This document shows positions 1 to 8,431 of a stretch of 57,809 bases of DNA, in pieces (position 1 is the stretch's first letter; every line of letters begins with the position of its first letter). The notes below the pieces were generated by a model. It had not been told where the DNA came from. It made no database searches and worked only from the letters and a program-made list of their open reading frames with translations. The stretch is taken from positions 1-57,809 of the forward strand of contig CAYQUV010000001.1 of the NCBI GenBank assembly GCA_964421005.1, read 5' to 3'. The position numbers and the translations under genes are program-made. This DNA is from CAYQUV01 sp964421005 (GTDB lineage Bacteria > Patescibacteriota > Minisyncoccia > Minisyncoccales > CG1-02-41-26).

Positions 1-1
1 T

Positions 2-610
2 TATGATGTTTGTGCCGACCCTATCAATAGTGAATATCTTCATATAAGAAACAAAGCAGCTGATGCTTATAAGGGATTGGCAGCCAGCAAGCTCTATATT
101 GCTAACTCTAATACCTATATTACCAGTTCGGGCGCTTCTCTTTTTATACAAGATAGTGTAGTTATCGGTGGCAACCTCCTTCCCAGTGGTAGTACATATA
201 ATCTAGGTTCCGCTACATACAAGTGGAATAAATTAACCGTCAATACCATTGACCCTGTTTACGAAATTGATGGAAAGAAATACAGTACTTATGTTGCAGA
301 TTTTGCTGGAGGAGTAAGAACGGAGACCAGCGGAATTGTCCGATTAAATTCTGAGGGTAAATATATAATTGATTTCAATGATTTAGAGAAAGGAAGTGAT
401 TTGTGGCTCTTTTGGGAAACCTCAAACAAAAAAATGAGTGATTTGGTTGTTCTTTTGACTCCCGGTTTTGGTGGCAAGACCTGGTATCAAAAAGACGGAG
501 AAAAACTGATTATTCAGGGAGAAAAATCAGGTGAAGTCTCTTATAGATTAACCCTTCCTCGTATTGATGCTGAAGATTGGACAAATTTAGTAAATCCTGA
601 TAGTGATTAA
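2..610 (+). CDS. C-terminal part of a secreted/surface protein (5' end outside window)
   Basis: The reading frame is open from base 2, so this is the 3' part of a longer gene. The in-frame TTG at 77 is an unlikely true start because good coding sequence precedes it. The visible part has an N-x-L-G-S-A-T-Y-K-W-N motif, like beta-structured tail-fibre and surface proteins, then a globular C-terminal domain of about 110 residues rich in aromatic and polar residues (Y-E-I-D-G-K-K-Y onward). No catalytic motif is recognised. It heads a same-strand run of exported proteins, so a cell-surface role is inferred. The specific function is unknown. Confidence 0.7.
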   Translation, partial: YDVCADPINSEYLHIRNKAADAYKGLAASKLYIANSNTYITSSGASLFIQDSVVIGGNLLPSGSTYNLGSATYKWNKLTVNTIDPVYEIDGKKYSTYVADFAGGVRTETSGIVRLNSEGKYIIDFNDLEKGSDLWLFWETSNKKMSDLVVLLTPGFGGKTWYQKDGEKLIIQGEKSGEVSYRLTLPRIDAEDWTNLVNPDSD

Positions 611-643
611 AAGCTAAAAGTCATTATTAAAAACTGATTATCA

Positions 644-1144
644 ATGTCTAAACAAAAAATTATTTTATTTCCCATAATCGCAATAACTTTTATTGGAATA
701 GTAATTTTGGCTATTTCAATTCTCCTCAAAGCCGAACGACCTCCCGAAGGAGAAATTTGGGAAGAAACTCCCGTCAGAGGCCTGCCGGTTGAGCCGGTCA
801 ATTGGCAAAATCCCGATAAACCGATGTCATCACCTCCTTTAGAGGAAGCTGAAATTCCAGAAGAAGCAATTAGGATAGAGATAAGCGCAGAAGGTTTTGA
901 ACCGTCAACTTTTGAAGTTAATGAAGAAGAAAAAGTAATTCTTATTGTGACCAGTCAGGACAAATGGACTCATATTTTTAAGTTTGAAGACGAAATTTTA
1001 TCTAAGGTCGCAGTTGGAGTAGGTCCCGGTGAAACAAGAGCAATTACTTTTTACGCTCCTTCAGAAATCGGAGAATATGAGTTTTTCTGTGATATCCCCG
1101 GGCATAAAGGTCGGGGTGAGAAAGGAAAAATGATTGTAAAATAA
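644..1144 (+). CDS. Membrane-anchored cupredoxin-like copper protein
   Basis: 166 aa. Residues 5-28 form one hydrophobic segment (signal anchor). A Pro/Glu-rich linker follows, and residues about 75-166 form a plastocyanin-type cupredoxin fold. The expected type-1 copper ligands are visible: His110 (W-T-H), Cys149 and His154 (F-F-C-D-I-P-G-H) and Met163. Cupredoxins carry single electrons or bind copper outside the membrane. Partners are unknown: no cytochrome oxidase or copper enzyme lies nearby. The spacing to its neighbours (about 33 bp and 12 bp) suggests co-transcription with the surface proteins. The family call is firm; the redox role is inferred. Confidence 0.85.
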   Translation: MSKQKIILFPIIAITFIGIVILAISILLKAERPPEGEIWEETPVRGLPVEPVNWQNPDKPMSSPPLEEAEIPEEAIRIEISAEGFEPSTFEVNEEEKVILIVTSQDKWTHIFKFEDEILSKVAVGVGPGETRAITFYAPSEIGEYEFFCDIPGHKGRGEKGKMIVK

Positions 1145-1156
1145 ATTTCAGAGAAT

Positions 1157-1744
1157 ATGTCTAAAAAAACAATTATTCTTAGTGTCGGTATTCTGAGTAT
1201 AATGGCAACTTACTTTCTTGTCCAACAGGTTTTCGGGGTAACTTTGGGCGGCAACATAAACATGAACGGTTACAGGATAACTAATCTCGGCGCTCCCTCT
1301 CTGGATTCCGATGCTGTCACCCTCTCTACCGTTAAATCTATCGCCGCAGAAAATGTCATATGCAATGGCTGTGTCGATTCCACCGATATAAACACTAATA
1401 CCAGGCTGTCGGGCACCCATGCTTACCAAAAAAGCGGAACAATAGCTAACGGGTTAGTTTACTGTAGTGAGATTTATTTCTATACAAGTTATTTTCGCTG
1501 CGAAAACCCCAAGGTCAGATATTGGTATAACGGTGCTGAAAGGAATCGGAATATTGCAGCTTTCACCGAAAGCTTAAGGAATATTTGTTTTGCCCTCCAT
1601 GGACACTATTATACTCACTCCAGTGCCAGCCGAACCCAACAGTACTACGCATTTTTCCAGACCTATGGTGATGATTATTATAGATGGCAGGATTACAGTA
1701 ATCCGAATTACTATGTCACCAGAATCTATTGTTATTACGAATAG
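1157..1744 (+). CDS. Secreted protein with tail-fibre-like N-terminal motif
   Basis: 195 aa, starting at an ATG 12 bp after the cupredoxin gene. Residues 5-25 are a hydrophobic export signal. A segment reading G-N-I-N-M-N-G-Y-R-I-T-N-L-G-A-P followed by D-S-D-A-V-T-L-S-T-V resembles the collar segments of phage tail fibres and of bacterial surface proteins that use the same fold. The rest is rich in Tyr, Arg and Cys (for example C-N-G-C), consistent with a disulfide-stabilised extracellular domain. No enzyme motif is recognised. A role in adhesion or the surface layer is inferred only from export and context. Confidence 0.7.
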   Translation: MSKKTIILSVGILSIMATYFLVQQVFGVTLGGNINMNGYRITNLGAPSLDSDAVTLSTVKSIAAENVICNGCVDSTDINTNTRLSGTHAYQKSGTIANGLVYCSEIYFYTSYFRCENPKVRYWYNGAERNRNIAAFTESLRNICFALHGHYYTHSSASRTQQYYAFFQTYGDDYYRWQDYSNPNYYVTRIYCYYE

Positions 1745-1791
1745 CAGATGACTAACCGGTTTTCTTCTGCTGAGAGTTTATTGAGGTTTTT

Positions 1792-3102
1792 ATGAAAAGA
1801 AGTTTATCAACAATATTTTTGGCCTCTTTAATAACCTTAAGTATAACTTTTGGATTCTTTTTGGTCTATCAAGAAGAACCAAAAGAAGTTAGGGCCGGAA
1901 CCGATGAAAATGTTTCTGGCTGGGCCTGGTCAGAAAATATCGGCTGGGTTAGTTTTAACAATACAAGCGGCGGAGGAACAATTGATTACGGAGTAAATAT
2001 CGACTCTGACGGTGTTTTTTCCGGCTATGCTTGGTCAGAGAATATCGGCTGGATAAGTTTCAATACTGCCGACCTTTCCGGCTGTCCTTCGGGAGTCTGC
2101 CGGGCAGAAATAAATTTGGAAACCGGTGAAGTATCCGGCTGGGCAAGAATTTTAAACTTAACCGATGGATGGATACACTTGAAAGGCTCAAATTACGGCG
2201 TATCGGTTGACATAAATCCTTCCAGTCCAACTTACCAAGAGTTTTCTGGCTGGGCTTGGGGAGATACGGCTATCGGCTGGCTCAGTTTCAACTGCGAAAA
2301 CTGCGAAGGTGGAGCTTGTGACAGTTACCCGGACTGCGGAGACCCGACTCATCCTGATTATAAAGTGAAAACTTCTTTCAGTTTTAACCGAGCCCCAACC
2401 GCCCACACTCTTTCAGTTGACCAGGGAAATTATTGTACCGCTCCTTTACATCCGACTTTCTCCTGGACTTTTTCCGACCCGGATGATGATAACCAAGGGG
2501 CTTATCAAATCCAGGTAGATAACAACTTTGGCTTCACTTCACCCGAAATAGATTCAGGCAAGGTTTATTCTGCCTCAAATAGTTATTCCCCTTCAAATCC
2601 TCTATCTTACAACACAACTTATTACTGGAGATTAAAAGTTTGGGATGAGAGAGAAATGGAATCTGATGATTGGATTTATCCCCCTTCTCCCGAAGGCAAT
2701 CCTACCCTTCCTCCAGGAGATTCATTCACCACCCCAGATCATGCCTATCCTGACCCTGATTTCACCTGGTCACCTGCTTCTCCATCAGTAGAAGAGTTTG
2801 TTCAGTTTTGCGCCATTGAAGAATCAGGTGTTTGCTCCGAAGATCCAAGCACCTGTTATGATATAAGCGGAGAAATTCCTTCTCCTTCCTGCACTACAAC
2901 AGATTTTCTCTGGATCTTTCCTCCCGGAACCGAATTTGCTAGCGGAAGTTCGGCTACCGTACCAAATCCTGAAGTAAGATTTACCACAACCGGCGACAAA
3001 AATGTTTATCTCAATATCACCGACGATGTAGGTTCCTGTACCAGAACCCGGATTATCGGGGTAAGTTATCCTCTTCCAAAATGGAAAGAAATAGAACCAT
3101 AG
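1792..3102 (+). CDS. Secreted repeat protein (four G-W-A-W-S-E-N-I-G-W-type repeats, FnIII-like and PKD-like regions)
   Basis: 436 aa with an N-terminal signal or anchor (residues 4-26). Four copies of an approximately 35-residue repeat with core S-G-W-A-W-S-E-N-I-G-W-x-S-F-N begin near residues 42, 77, 115 and 152; the third is degenerate (W-A-R-I-L-N-L-T-D-G-W). Residues about 200-290 look fibronectin-III-like (S-W-T-F-S-D-P-D ... Y-Y-W-R-L-K-V-W-D). Residues about 325-430 look PKD-like, ending F-T-T-T-G-D-K-N-V-Y-L-N-I-T-D-D. There is no C-terminal anchor. Repeat families of this type recur in Parcubacteria surface proteins. The function is probably structural or adhesive (inference). Confidence 0.8.
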   Translation: MKRSLSTIFLASLITLSITFGFFLVYQEEPKEVRAGTDENVSGWAWSENIGWVSFNNTSGGGTIDYGVNIDSDGVFSGYAWSENIGWISFNTADLSGCPSGVCRAEINLETGEVSGWARILNLTDGWIHLKGSNYGVSVDINPSSPTYQEFSGWAWGDTAIGWLSFNCENCEGGACDSYPDCGDPTHPDYKVKTSFSFNRAPTAHTLSVDQGNYCTAPLHPTFSWTFSDPDDDNQGAYQIQVDNNFGFTSPEIDSGKVYSASNSYSPSNPLSYNTTYYWRLKVWDEREMESDDWIYPPSPEGNPTLPPGDSFTTPDHAYPDPDFTWSPASPSVEEFVQFCAIEESGVCSEDPSTCYDISGEIPSPSCTTTDFLWIFPPGTEFASGSSATVPNPEVRFTTTGDKNVYLNITDDVGSCTRTRIIGVSYPLPKWKEIEP

Positions 3103-3190
3103 AACCATTCAACAAATACTTTTCAACGGTCACTTTTCGAGATTAAAAGGTGCCCGATATTTTTGTTTAGATTTACTTCTCTTTTATAAT

Positions 3191-3216
3191 TCCCTTTACA
3201 AGGGAGTTCTTTTTTG
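3191..3216 (+). terminator. Rho-independent terminator after the surface-protein genes
   Basis: A short hairpin, TCCCTT-TAC-AAGGGA (3191-3205), is followed by TTCTTTTTT. It lies about 90 bp after the stop of the repeat protein and 140 bp before rny. Confidence 0.65.
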
Positions 3217-3352
3217 TTAAACTAAAGTATAGAAAATAACCAATGAAATTTGGTGTCTAATTTTAGAAGCAAACATTAAGAAAATTCTACGGCTTCTATT
3301 AATTAAAGAATATGCTTCTATATTATGATTAACCAAATTTTCAGTTTAAAAT

Positions 3353-4882
3353 ATGAATCAACTAATCCTACTCGGTGTAGGCATTATTGCGTTAATTTTA
3401 GGATCAATTTTAGGATACTATGCCAGACAATCAATTGCTAGAAAACAGAAAGGAACAATAGAAGCTAAACTCCAAAAGAAATCTCAGCAAGCCAAAAAAG
3501 AGGCTGAAGAGATCATTTCCCAGGCTCAGGAAAAAGCAAATAAAATCTTATCCAAATCACAGGAAGAAACCGACGAAAGAAGAAAAGAGCTTCTAAAAAC
3601 AGAAAGATTGCTTTTCAGAAGAGAACATATCTTGGAGAAAAAAATTTCTAATTTTGAAGAAAAAGAAAGGGAATTTGAAGAAAAGTTAAAAAAACTAAAG
3701 GAAATAAAAGAAAGATTGGAAAGAGCAAAAGGTGAGATTGAAAAGAATTTAGAAAAGGTTTCCGGTCTTTCCAAAAGAGAGGCAAAAGAGGAACTTTTTA
3801 AAGAAGTTGAAAAAGAACATCAGAGAGAATTGTTCGAGCAAATGAAAAAATTGAAACAAGAAGGAAAAGAGGCCCTGAATAAAAAAGCTCAGGAAATTTT
3901 AGCCTTAGCCATCCAGAAATATGCCCTTCCCCAGGCTCAAGAACTGACAACAACCACTGTTTCTTTACCTTCAGATGAAATTAAAGGAAGAATTATCGGA
4001 AAAGAAGGAAGAAATATTAAAGCTTTCGAAAAATTAACCGGGGTTGAAGTAGTAGTTGATGACACACCGGAAGCAGTAATTATTTCGGCTTTCAATCCTA
4101 TACGGCGGCAAATTGCCAAAGTTGCTCTCGAAAAATTAATTCAGGACGGAAGAATACAGCCTGCCAGAATTGAAGAAACAATAGAAAAAGCAAAAGAAGA
4201 GGTCGAAAACCAAATAGAAGAATTTGGGAAAAATGCCCTTTATGAAACAGGTATAGTTGACTTGCCGTCGAAAATAGTAAAACTCTTGGGAAGATTGTAT
4301 TTTAGAACAAGTTACGGCCAGAACGTCCTCTTACACTCAATTGAAGTATCCCACCTGGCTGCCGTCTTGGCCGAAGAATTGGGAGCAGATGTAAAAACTG
4401 CCAAAAAAGCCGGCCTTTTACATGACATCGGCAAAGCGGTAGATAGGGAAATAGAAGGCTCTCACGTTGATATTGGGATTAAAATTTTAGAGAAATTCGA
4501 GCAGCCTCAGGAAATAATCGACGCCATGAAAGCTCATCATGAAGAATATGAAGCAGAAAGTTTGGAAGCAATTTTGGTTAAAGTGGCTGACCAGATATCA
4601 GGAGCAAGACCGGGAGCCAGAAAAGACACGGTTGAAAATTATCTCAAGAGATTGGAGGAACTGGAAAAAATCGCTTTATCTTTTGAGGGAGTGGAAAAAG
4701 CGTATGCTATTCAGGCTGGAAGAGAAGTCAGAATCTTTGTTCATCCGGAAGAAGTGGGGGACCTGGAAGCTTACAAACTGGCTAAAGATATAGCCGGCAG
4801 AATACAGCAAGAAGTTAATTATCCCGGGGAAATAAAAGTTAACGTCATAAGAGAAACAAGAGTAATAGAATACGCCAGATAA
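3353..4882 (+). CDS. rny: Ribonuclease Y
   Basis: 509 aa, the usual length for RNase Y, a membrane-bound endoribonuclease that starts mRNA decay. Residues 3-23 form the membrane anchor. Residues about 30-190 are a charged coiled coil. A KH RNA-binding domain follows with G-R-I-I-G-K-E-G-R-N-I near residue 213. The HD phosphohydrolase domain has L-L-H-D-I-G-K-A near residue 357, giving the metal-binding His-Asp pair. The ATG at 3353 directly precedes the anchor. It stands alone, about 190 bp upstream of the HU gene, on its own or a weak read-through transcript. Confidence 0.97.
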   Translation: MNQLILLGVGIIALILGSILGYYARQSIARKQKGTIEAKLQKKSQQAKKEAEEIISQAQEKANKILSKSQEETDERRKELLKTERLLFRREHILEKKISNFEEKEREFEEKLKKLKEIKERLERAKGEIEKNLEKVSGLSKREAKEELFKEVEKEHQRELFEQMKKLKQEGKEALNKKAQEILALAIQKYALPQAQELTTTTVSLPSDEIKGRIIGKEGRNIKAFEKLTGVEVVVDDTPEAVIISAFNPIRRQIAKVALEKLIQDGRIQPARIEETIEKAKEEVENQIEEFGKNALYETGIVDLPSKIVKLLGRLYFRTSYGQNVLLHSIEVSHLAAVLAEELGADVKTAKKAGLLHDIGKAVDREIEGSHVDIGIKILEKFEQPQEIIDAMKAHHEEYEAESLEAILVKVADQISGARPGARKDTVENYLKRLEELEKIALSFEGVEKAYAIQAGREVRIFVHPEEVGDLEAYKLAKDIAGRIQQEVNYPGEIKVNVIRETRVIEYAR

Positions 4883-4983
4883 TTTTTCTCTAAAAAATCC
4901 GGTTATTGTTGCTCTTGCCATCTCGGACATTACATTTGCCCACCGTATTCATTGCCGCTGTATTATATATATGGCTATATTGC

Positions 4984-5011
4984 TTGGTATTTACGCCAAA
5001 AGTGGTATAAT
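4984..5011 (+). promoter_or_regulatory. Sigma70-type promoter for the HU gene (extended -10)
   Basis: TTGGTA (4984-4989), a 16-bp spacer, and TATAAT (5006-5011) preceded by TGG, which forms an extended -10. The HU start codon lies 55 nt after the -10 box. Confidence 0.6.
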
Positions 5012-5066
5012 GAGATATAGAAAAATAAAAAAGGTCGATAAGATTTTAAATTAAACTAACAAAAAA

Positions 5067-5348
5067 ATGGCAAAAGTAACAAAAGAAGATTTAGTCGAAG
5101 CACTGGCAAAAGCTGCTGATTGCTCAAAAAAATGTGCTGGCGATTGTTTAAATACTCTTTTAGAAGAGATTGAAAAAGGGCTTAAAGCAGGAAAGGATGT
5201 TGTTTTGACAGGCTTCGGTACTTTCACCGTCAGCAAAAGAAAAGCTAGAACCGGAAGAAACCCTCAAACCGGAGCTACCATTAAAATTCCAGCTAAGAAA
5301 GTAGCAAGATTTAAAGCCGGTAAATCTCTAAAAGACGCTATAAAATAA
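5067..5348 (+). CDS. hup: HU-family DNA-binding protein
   Basis: 93 aa, full HU length. HU dimers bend and compact the nucleoid. The N-terminal helices are followed by the conserved G-F-G-T-F turn and the beta-arm R-N-P-Q-T-G-A-T-I-K-I-P, then the C-terminal helix F-K-A-G-K-S-L-K-D-A. Two Cys residues in helix 1 (C-S-K-K-C) are not typical. The gene is monocistronic, with its own promoter upstream and a hairpin downstream. HU and IHF subunits cannot be separated rigorously from sequence alone, but the single copy and the arm sequence fit HU. Confidence 0.95.
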   Translation: MAKVTKEDLVEALAKAADCSKKCAGDCLNTLLEEIEKGLKAGKDVVLTGFGTFTVSKRKARTGRNPQTGATIKIPAKKVARFKAGKSLKDAIK

Positions 5349-5381
5349 AGCACATAAAGCAGTAATAAATCTTATAAGAAT

Positions 5382-5413
5382 CCAAAAGTTCCGCTAATAA
5401 GCGGAGCTTTTGG
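5382..5413 (+). terminator. Terminator-like hairpin after HU
   Basis: A 13-bp stem, CCAAAAGTTCCGC / GCGGAGCTTTTGG, has one G-T wobble and a TAATAA loop. The A and T tracts are inside the stem and there is no long T run after it, so efficiency is uncertain. Confidence 0.6.
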
Positions 5414-5463
5414 TTAAGAACAATCAAATTTTTTGAAGTTGTTTTCCTATAAAGCGCAAGCGA

Positions 5464-5508
5464 ACATCAGCAAATATCAGTGGATGCCACCAGTAGACAT
5501 CAGCAAAT
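5464..5508. repeat. 12-bp direct repeat between HU and the phosphomannomutase gene
   Basis: ACATCAGCAAAT occurs at 5464-5475 and 5497-5508, in a 147-bp noncoding gap that also has a T8 run near 5519. Nothing else is seen in this gap. Confidence 0.5.
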
Positions 5509-5560
5509 GAATTGGCTGTTTTTTTTCATCTCACCCTTTTATCTCCCTTAGTAATATTTC

Positions 5561-7036
5561 TTATTTCTTTTCAATAATATTTCTTAATTCCTTTATTTTT
5601 TCTTTCATTAAATGTTCGGAGTCAGATTCTACTACTATTCTCAAAAGGTCCTCGGTATTTGAAGGGCGAGCATTAAACCACCAATTTGGAAAATTGATTC
5701 TTAAACCATCTAAATGGGAAATAACTTTTTTCTCGGCAATACCCGGAATTAATTTAAGTTTGGCTTTATATATCCTTTCGAGCTCTTCCAATTTCTTCTT
5801 CTTGTTTTGAACCTCCAAATTTATCTGGCCAGAATTGAAATATTTTTTATATTTCACCAGTATTTTTGAAATTGGTTTTCCAGAAAGAGATATTTCTTCC
5901 AAGATTTTCAGCAAGATAAAAAGAGGCGCTTCGCAAAAATGATGATTTCTCAAAAAATAATGACCAGAATACTCCCCGGCAAAAATTGCTCCTGTCTTTT
6001 GCATTTTTTCTTTAACAAAAGTATGACCAACTTTCCAGGCAATAGCTTCTCCACCGTTCTTTTCAACCACTTCTTTGATTATATTACTTGAACAAATATT
6101 ATAGACAATTTTTTTCTTTCTATTCTTTTTGTTGCTGGCTTTCAAAACTGGGCTATCGGATTTTTTAAAAGCGTTTTTCTCTTTTTTTAAAAGTATTTCC
6201 GAAATCAGACAGGTTATAAAATCGGGCGGAATAGTTTCCCCTTTTTCATCAATAAAAACAATTCTATCTCCGTCTCCATCAAAAGCTACACCAAGAGAAG
6301 CTTTTTTCTTTCTAACAAAATTCTTCAAGTCTTTTATGTTTTTTTCTTCTAAAGGATTTGGCAAATGATTGGGAAAATCTCCCGAAAGTTCCGGAAAAAG
6401 ATGATAAATTTTAAAAGGGAGATATTTTTCAAGCTCTTTTATCCAAACCCCAGGAACAGCATTGCCGGTATCAATAACTATCTTTAAATCTCTGAGTTTT
6501 TTAAGATTTATATCCTGAAAATTAAATTCTAAATACTCTTTTAAAATACTTTTCTTTCTCAATTTCCCCCAACCGGAGATTCTCTTTTTCGAAACCCCTG
6601 AGGCAATCTTAAAGGCTATTTTTTTGATTTCTTCCAGGCCACTATTTATACCGAGCATCTTTGCGCCTTTGCCAACTATTTTTAGGCCGTTATATTCCGG
6701 AGGATTATGAGAAGCTGTAATTTCGGCTCCTCCATCAAAACCAGAACTCCAAACAGCGAAATAAAACATTGGCGTTGGAGCTAAACCTATATCAATCACA
6801 TCTTGACCTTCCTTTAAAATCCCTTTTTTAAAAGCCGAAAAAAGAGGTTTTGAAGAACTTCTTGTATCCCTGCCAATAACAATTTTCAGCTTGCCGGGCA
6901 AACGCTTTTTTGATTTATTTATTAAAAATCTAACCAGAGCTCTCCCTATAATTTCAGCAGAATCTTCATTGATTTCTGTTGGGTAGATTCCTCTAATATC
7001 GTAAGCTTTAAAAATTTTGGGATTAATCTCTGACAT
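5561..7036 (-). CDS. manB: Phosphomannomutase / phosphoglucomutase
   Basis: 491 aa, four-domain alpha-D-phosphohexomutase. It interconverts hexose-6-phosphate and hexose-1-phosphate for nucleotide-sugar and cell-envelope synthesis. The phosphoserine loop T-A-S-H-N-P has the active Ser at 109. The Mg-binding loop D-G-D-G-D-R lies at 253-258, and the sugar-recognition loop G-E-Y-S-G-H-Y lies near 354-360, where E-x-S-G-H fits the PMM/PGM subfamily. The C-terminal phosphate-binding loop (R-P-S-N-T-E) is present. Compared with AlgC-type enzymes there is a lysine-rich insertion around residues 285-310. It is divergent from rpsF with about 84 bp between starts. Confidence 0.92.
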   Translation of the reverse strand: MSEINPKIFKAYDIRGIYPTEINEDSAEIIGRALVRFLINKSKKRLPGKLKIVIGRDTRSSSKPLFSAFKKGILKEGQDVIDIGLAPTPMFYFAVWSSGFDGGAEITASHNPPEYNGLKIVGKGAKMLGINSGLEEIKKIAFKIASGVSKKRISGWGKLRKKSILKEYLEFNFQDINLKKLRDLKIVIDTGNAVPGVWIKELEKYLPFKIYHLFPELSGDFPNHLPNPLEEKNIKDLKNFVRKKKASLGVAFDGDGDRIVFIDEKGETIPPDFITCLISEILLKKEKNAFKKSDSPVLKASNKKNRKKKIVYNICSSNIIKEVVEKNGGEAIAWKVGHTFVKEKMQKTGAIFAGEYSGHYFLRNHHFCEAPLFILLKILEEISLSGKPISKILVKYKKYFNSGQINLEVQNKKKKLEELERIYKAKLKLIPGIAEKKVISHLDGLRINFPNWWFNARPSNTEDLLRIVVESDSEHLMKEKIKELRNIIEKK

Positions 7037-7084
7037 AGAAATAAAAACATATCCAATAATTTATAGTTAATTTTAGCAAAGAAA

Positions 7085-7112
7085 TTGACATTTTAAAAGA
7101 TATTGTTAAAAT
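7085..7112 (+). promoter_or_regulatory. Promoter of rpsF-ssb-rpsR, predicted leaderless
   Basis: A consensus TTGACA (7085-7090), a 16-bp spacer and TAAAAT (7107-7112). The ATG of rpsF begins at 7121, only 8 nt after the -10 box, so the transcript should start at or very near the start codon. Confidence 0.7.
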
Positions 7113-7120
7113 GTATTTAT

Positions 7121-7582
7121 ATGACATCAGAATCAACAGAAGACAAAAAAATCTATCAATTGAATTTTTTAATTTCTCCTCAGTTGGATTCATCTCAAAG
7201 TGAAGATTTTTTGAATGAGATTAAATCTTTAGTTTCAAGATTCGGAGAAGTTTTAAATGAAGAGTTGCCAAAAAGAATTAGATTAAGTTATCCTATTAAT
7301 AAGAAAAAAGAAGCATTTTTTTGTTTTGTTGAATTTCAAGGGAAACCCGAACAGATTGATGAATTAAAAAAAGAGCTTGAAAAAGAAAAGAATATCCTTC
7401 GGTATTTATTAACAATAAAAAAAGATGGTATCAAGAAAAAAAGCAAGGAGGCAAGAAGAATCAAAAAGAAACCTGCCTTCTCTCAAAGCGAGATTAAAGA
7501 AAAAGAAGAAGAAACTGACAAAGAGAAAAAAGTCGAGCTTAAAGAAATTGAAAAGAAATTAGGCAAAATTCTCGATAAATAA
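7121..7582 (+). CDS. rpsF: Ribosomal protein bS6
   Basis: 153 aa from the ATG at 7121. An in-frame TTG at 7103 lies inside the promoter spacer and is rejected. The first ~100 residues are the bS6 fold (Y-Q-L-N-F-L-I-S-P ... R-L-S-Y-P-I ... Y-L-L-T-I). The C-terminal third is a lysine/glutamate-rich extension. bS6 pairs with bS18 on the 30S platform. It is the first gene of the classic rpsF-ssb-rpsR operon. The 11-bp gap to ssb supports co-transcription. Confidence 0.9.
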   Translation: MTSESTEDKKIYQLNFLISPQLDSSQSEDFLNEIKSLVSRFGEVLNEELPKRIRLSYPINKKKEAFFCFVEFQGKPEQIDELKKELEKEKNILRYLLTIKKDGIKKKSKEARRIKKKPAFSQSEIKEKEEETDKEKKVELKEIEKKLGKILDK

Positions 7583-7593
7583 ATTAATATTTT

Positions 7594-8106
7594 ATGAATT
7601 TGAATAAAGTATTTATTTTAGGAAATTTAACCCGCGATCCAGAAAAAAGAAATCTGCCTTCGGGTCAGCCTGTTGTTTCTTTCGGAGTTGCTACCAATCG
7701 TTTCTTTACCAACCAGCAAGGCGAAAGGCAACAGGATACAGAGTTCCACAATATAACTGCCTTTGGTAAATTGGCAGATATTGCTTCTCAATATTTAAGA
7801 AAGGGTTCTATGGTCTTAATTGAAGGCCGGTTAAGAACCAGGTCCTGGCAGGATTCTTCGGGAGAAAAACGTTTCAAAACCGAAATCATTGCCGATGCCC
7901 TTCAACTCGGCCCGAAGGGACAGGAACAAACCGAGTTTAGAGAAAAACCAAGAGATAATAAAAAAAGTGAAGAAAAAATAGAAGAGGACGATATTCCTGT
8001 AATCGAAGAAGAATCCTCTTCTGTTCCGGCAAAAGAATCAGAAGAAAATGCGGAAGAAGAAGATGAAAAGGAAGAAGAAATAGACGTAAAAGATATTCCT
8101 TTTTAA
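7594..8106 (+). CDS. ssb: Single-stranded DNA-binding protein
   Basis: 170 aa. Residues 1-110 form an OB fold beginning M-N-L-N-K-V-F-I-L-G-N-L-T-R-D-P, the standard bacterial SSB start. The flexible C-terminal part is very acidic and ends D-I-P-F, the tip that binds SSB partner proteins such as repair and replication enzymes. It lies between rpsF and rpsR as in most bacteria. Confidence 0.96.
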   Translation: MNLNKVFILGNLTRDPEKRNLPSGQPVVSFGVATNRFFTNQQGERQQDTEFHNITAFGKLADIASQYLRKGSMVLIEGRLRTRSWQDSSGEKRFKTEIIADALQLGPKGQEQTEFREKPRDNKKSEEKIEEDDIPVIEEESSSVPAKESEENAEEEDEKEEEIDVKDIPF

Positions 8107-8107
8107 A

Positions 8108-8209
8108 AATTATGCATTGTTATTTTTGTCAGAGAAATATGCCTTCCGCTAAAGCTACAGGATATTTCTCTTAATGAATTATGCATTGTTATTTTTGTCA
8201 GAGAAATAT
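8108..8209 (+). repeat. 33-bp direct repeat: duplicated 5' end of rpsR
   Basis: The 33 bases around the rpsR start are present twice without mismatch (8108-8140 and 8177-8209), offset by 69 bp. The first copy encodes the first nine rpsR residues, then departs and stops, giving a 20-codon ORF (8112-8174). The insert between the copies folds: AGAGAAATAT and ATATTTCTCT are inverted around a short loop. Confidence 0.85.
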
Positions 8210-8378
8210 AAAAGAGATTGATTTCAAAGATACCAAGACGCTGGAACAGTTTATTTCGGCTTCTGGAAAAATAAAACCCAGAAAAAAAACCGGGCTCTGT
8301 TCCTTTCATCAGAGAAGACTTTCACAAGCAATAAAAAGAGCCCGTTTTCTGGCTCTTTTACCATATGTCAGAGAGTAA
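8181..8378 (+). CDS. rpsR: Ribosomal protein bS18
   Basis: 65 aa, short for bS18. The C-terminal core is typical (G-K-I-K-P-R-K-K-T-G-L-C, then Q-R-R-L-S-Q-A-I-K-R-A-R, then L-A-L-L-P-Y). The N-terminus starts M-H-C-Y-F-C; with Cys40 this resembles a partial zinc site seen in some bS18 forms. bS18 binds bS6 on the 30S platform. Its start region is duplicated just upstream, so the ribosome meets a decoy start 69 nt earlier. No rplI (bL9) follows. Confidence 0.92.
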   Translation: MHCYFCQRNIKEIDFKDTKTLEQFISASGKIKPRKKTGLCSFHQRRLSQAIKRARFLALLPYVRE

Positions 8379-8431
8379 GAATTAACAATGACAGAGAATA
8401 ACAGAACTGAAGAACAACAAAAATTCAACAA

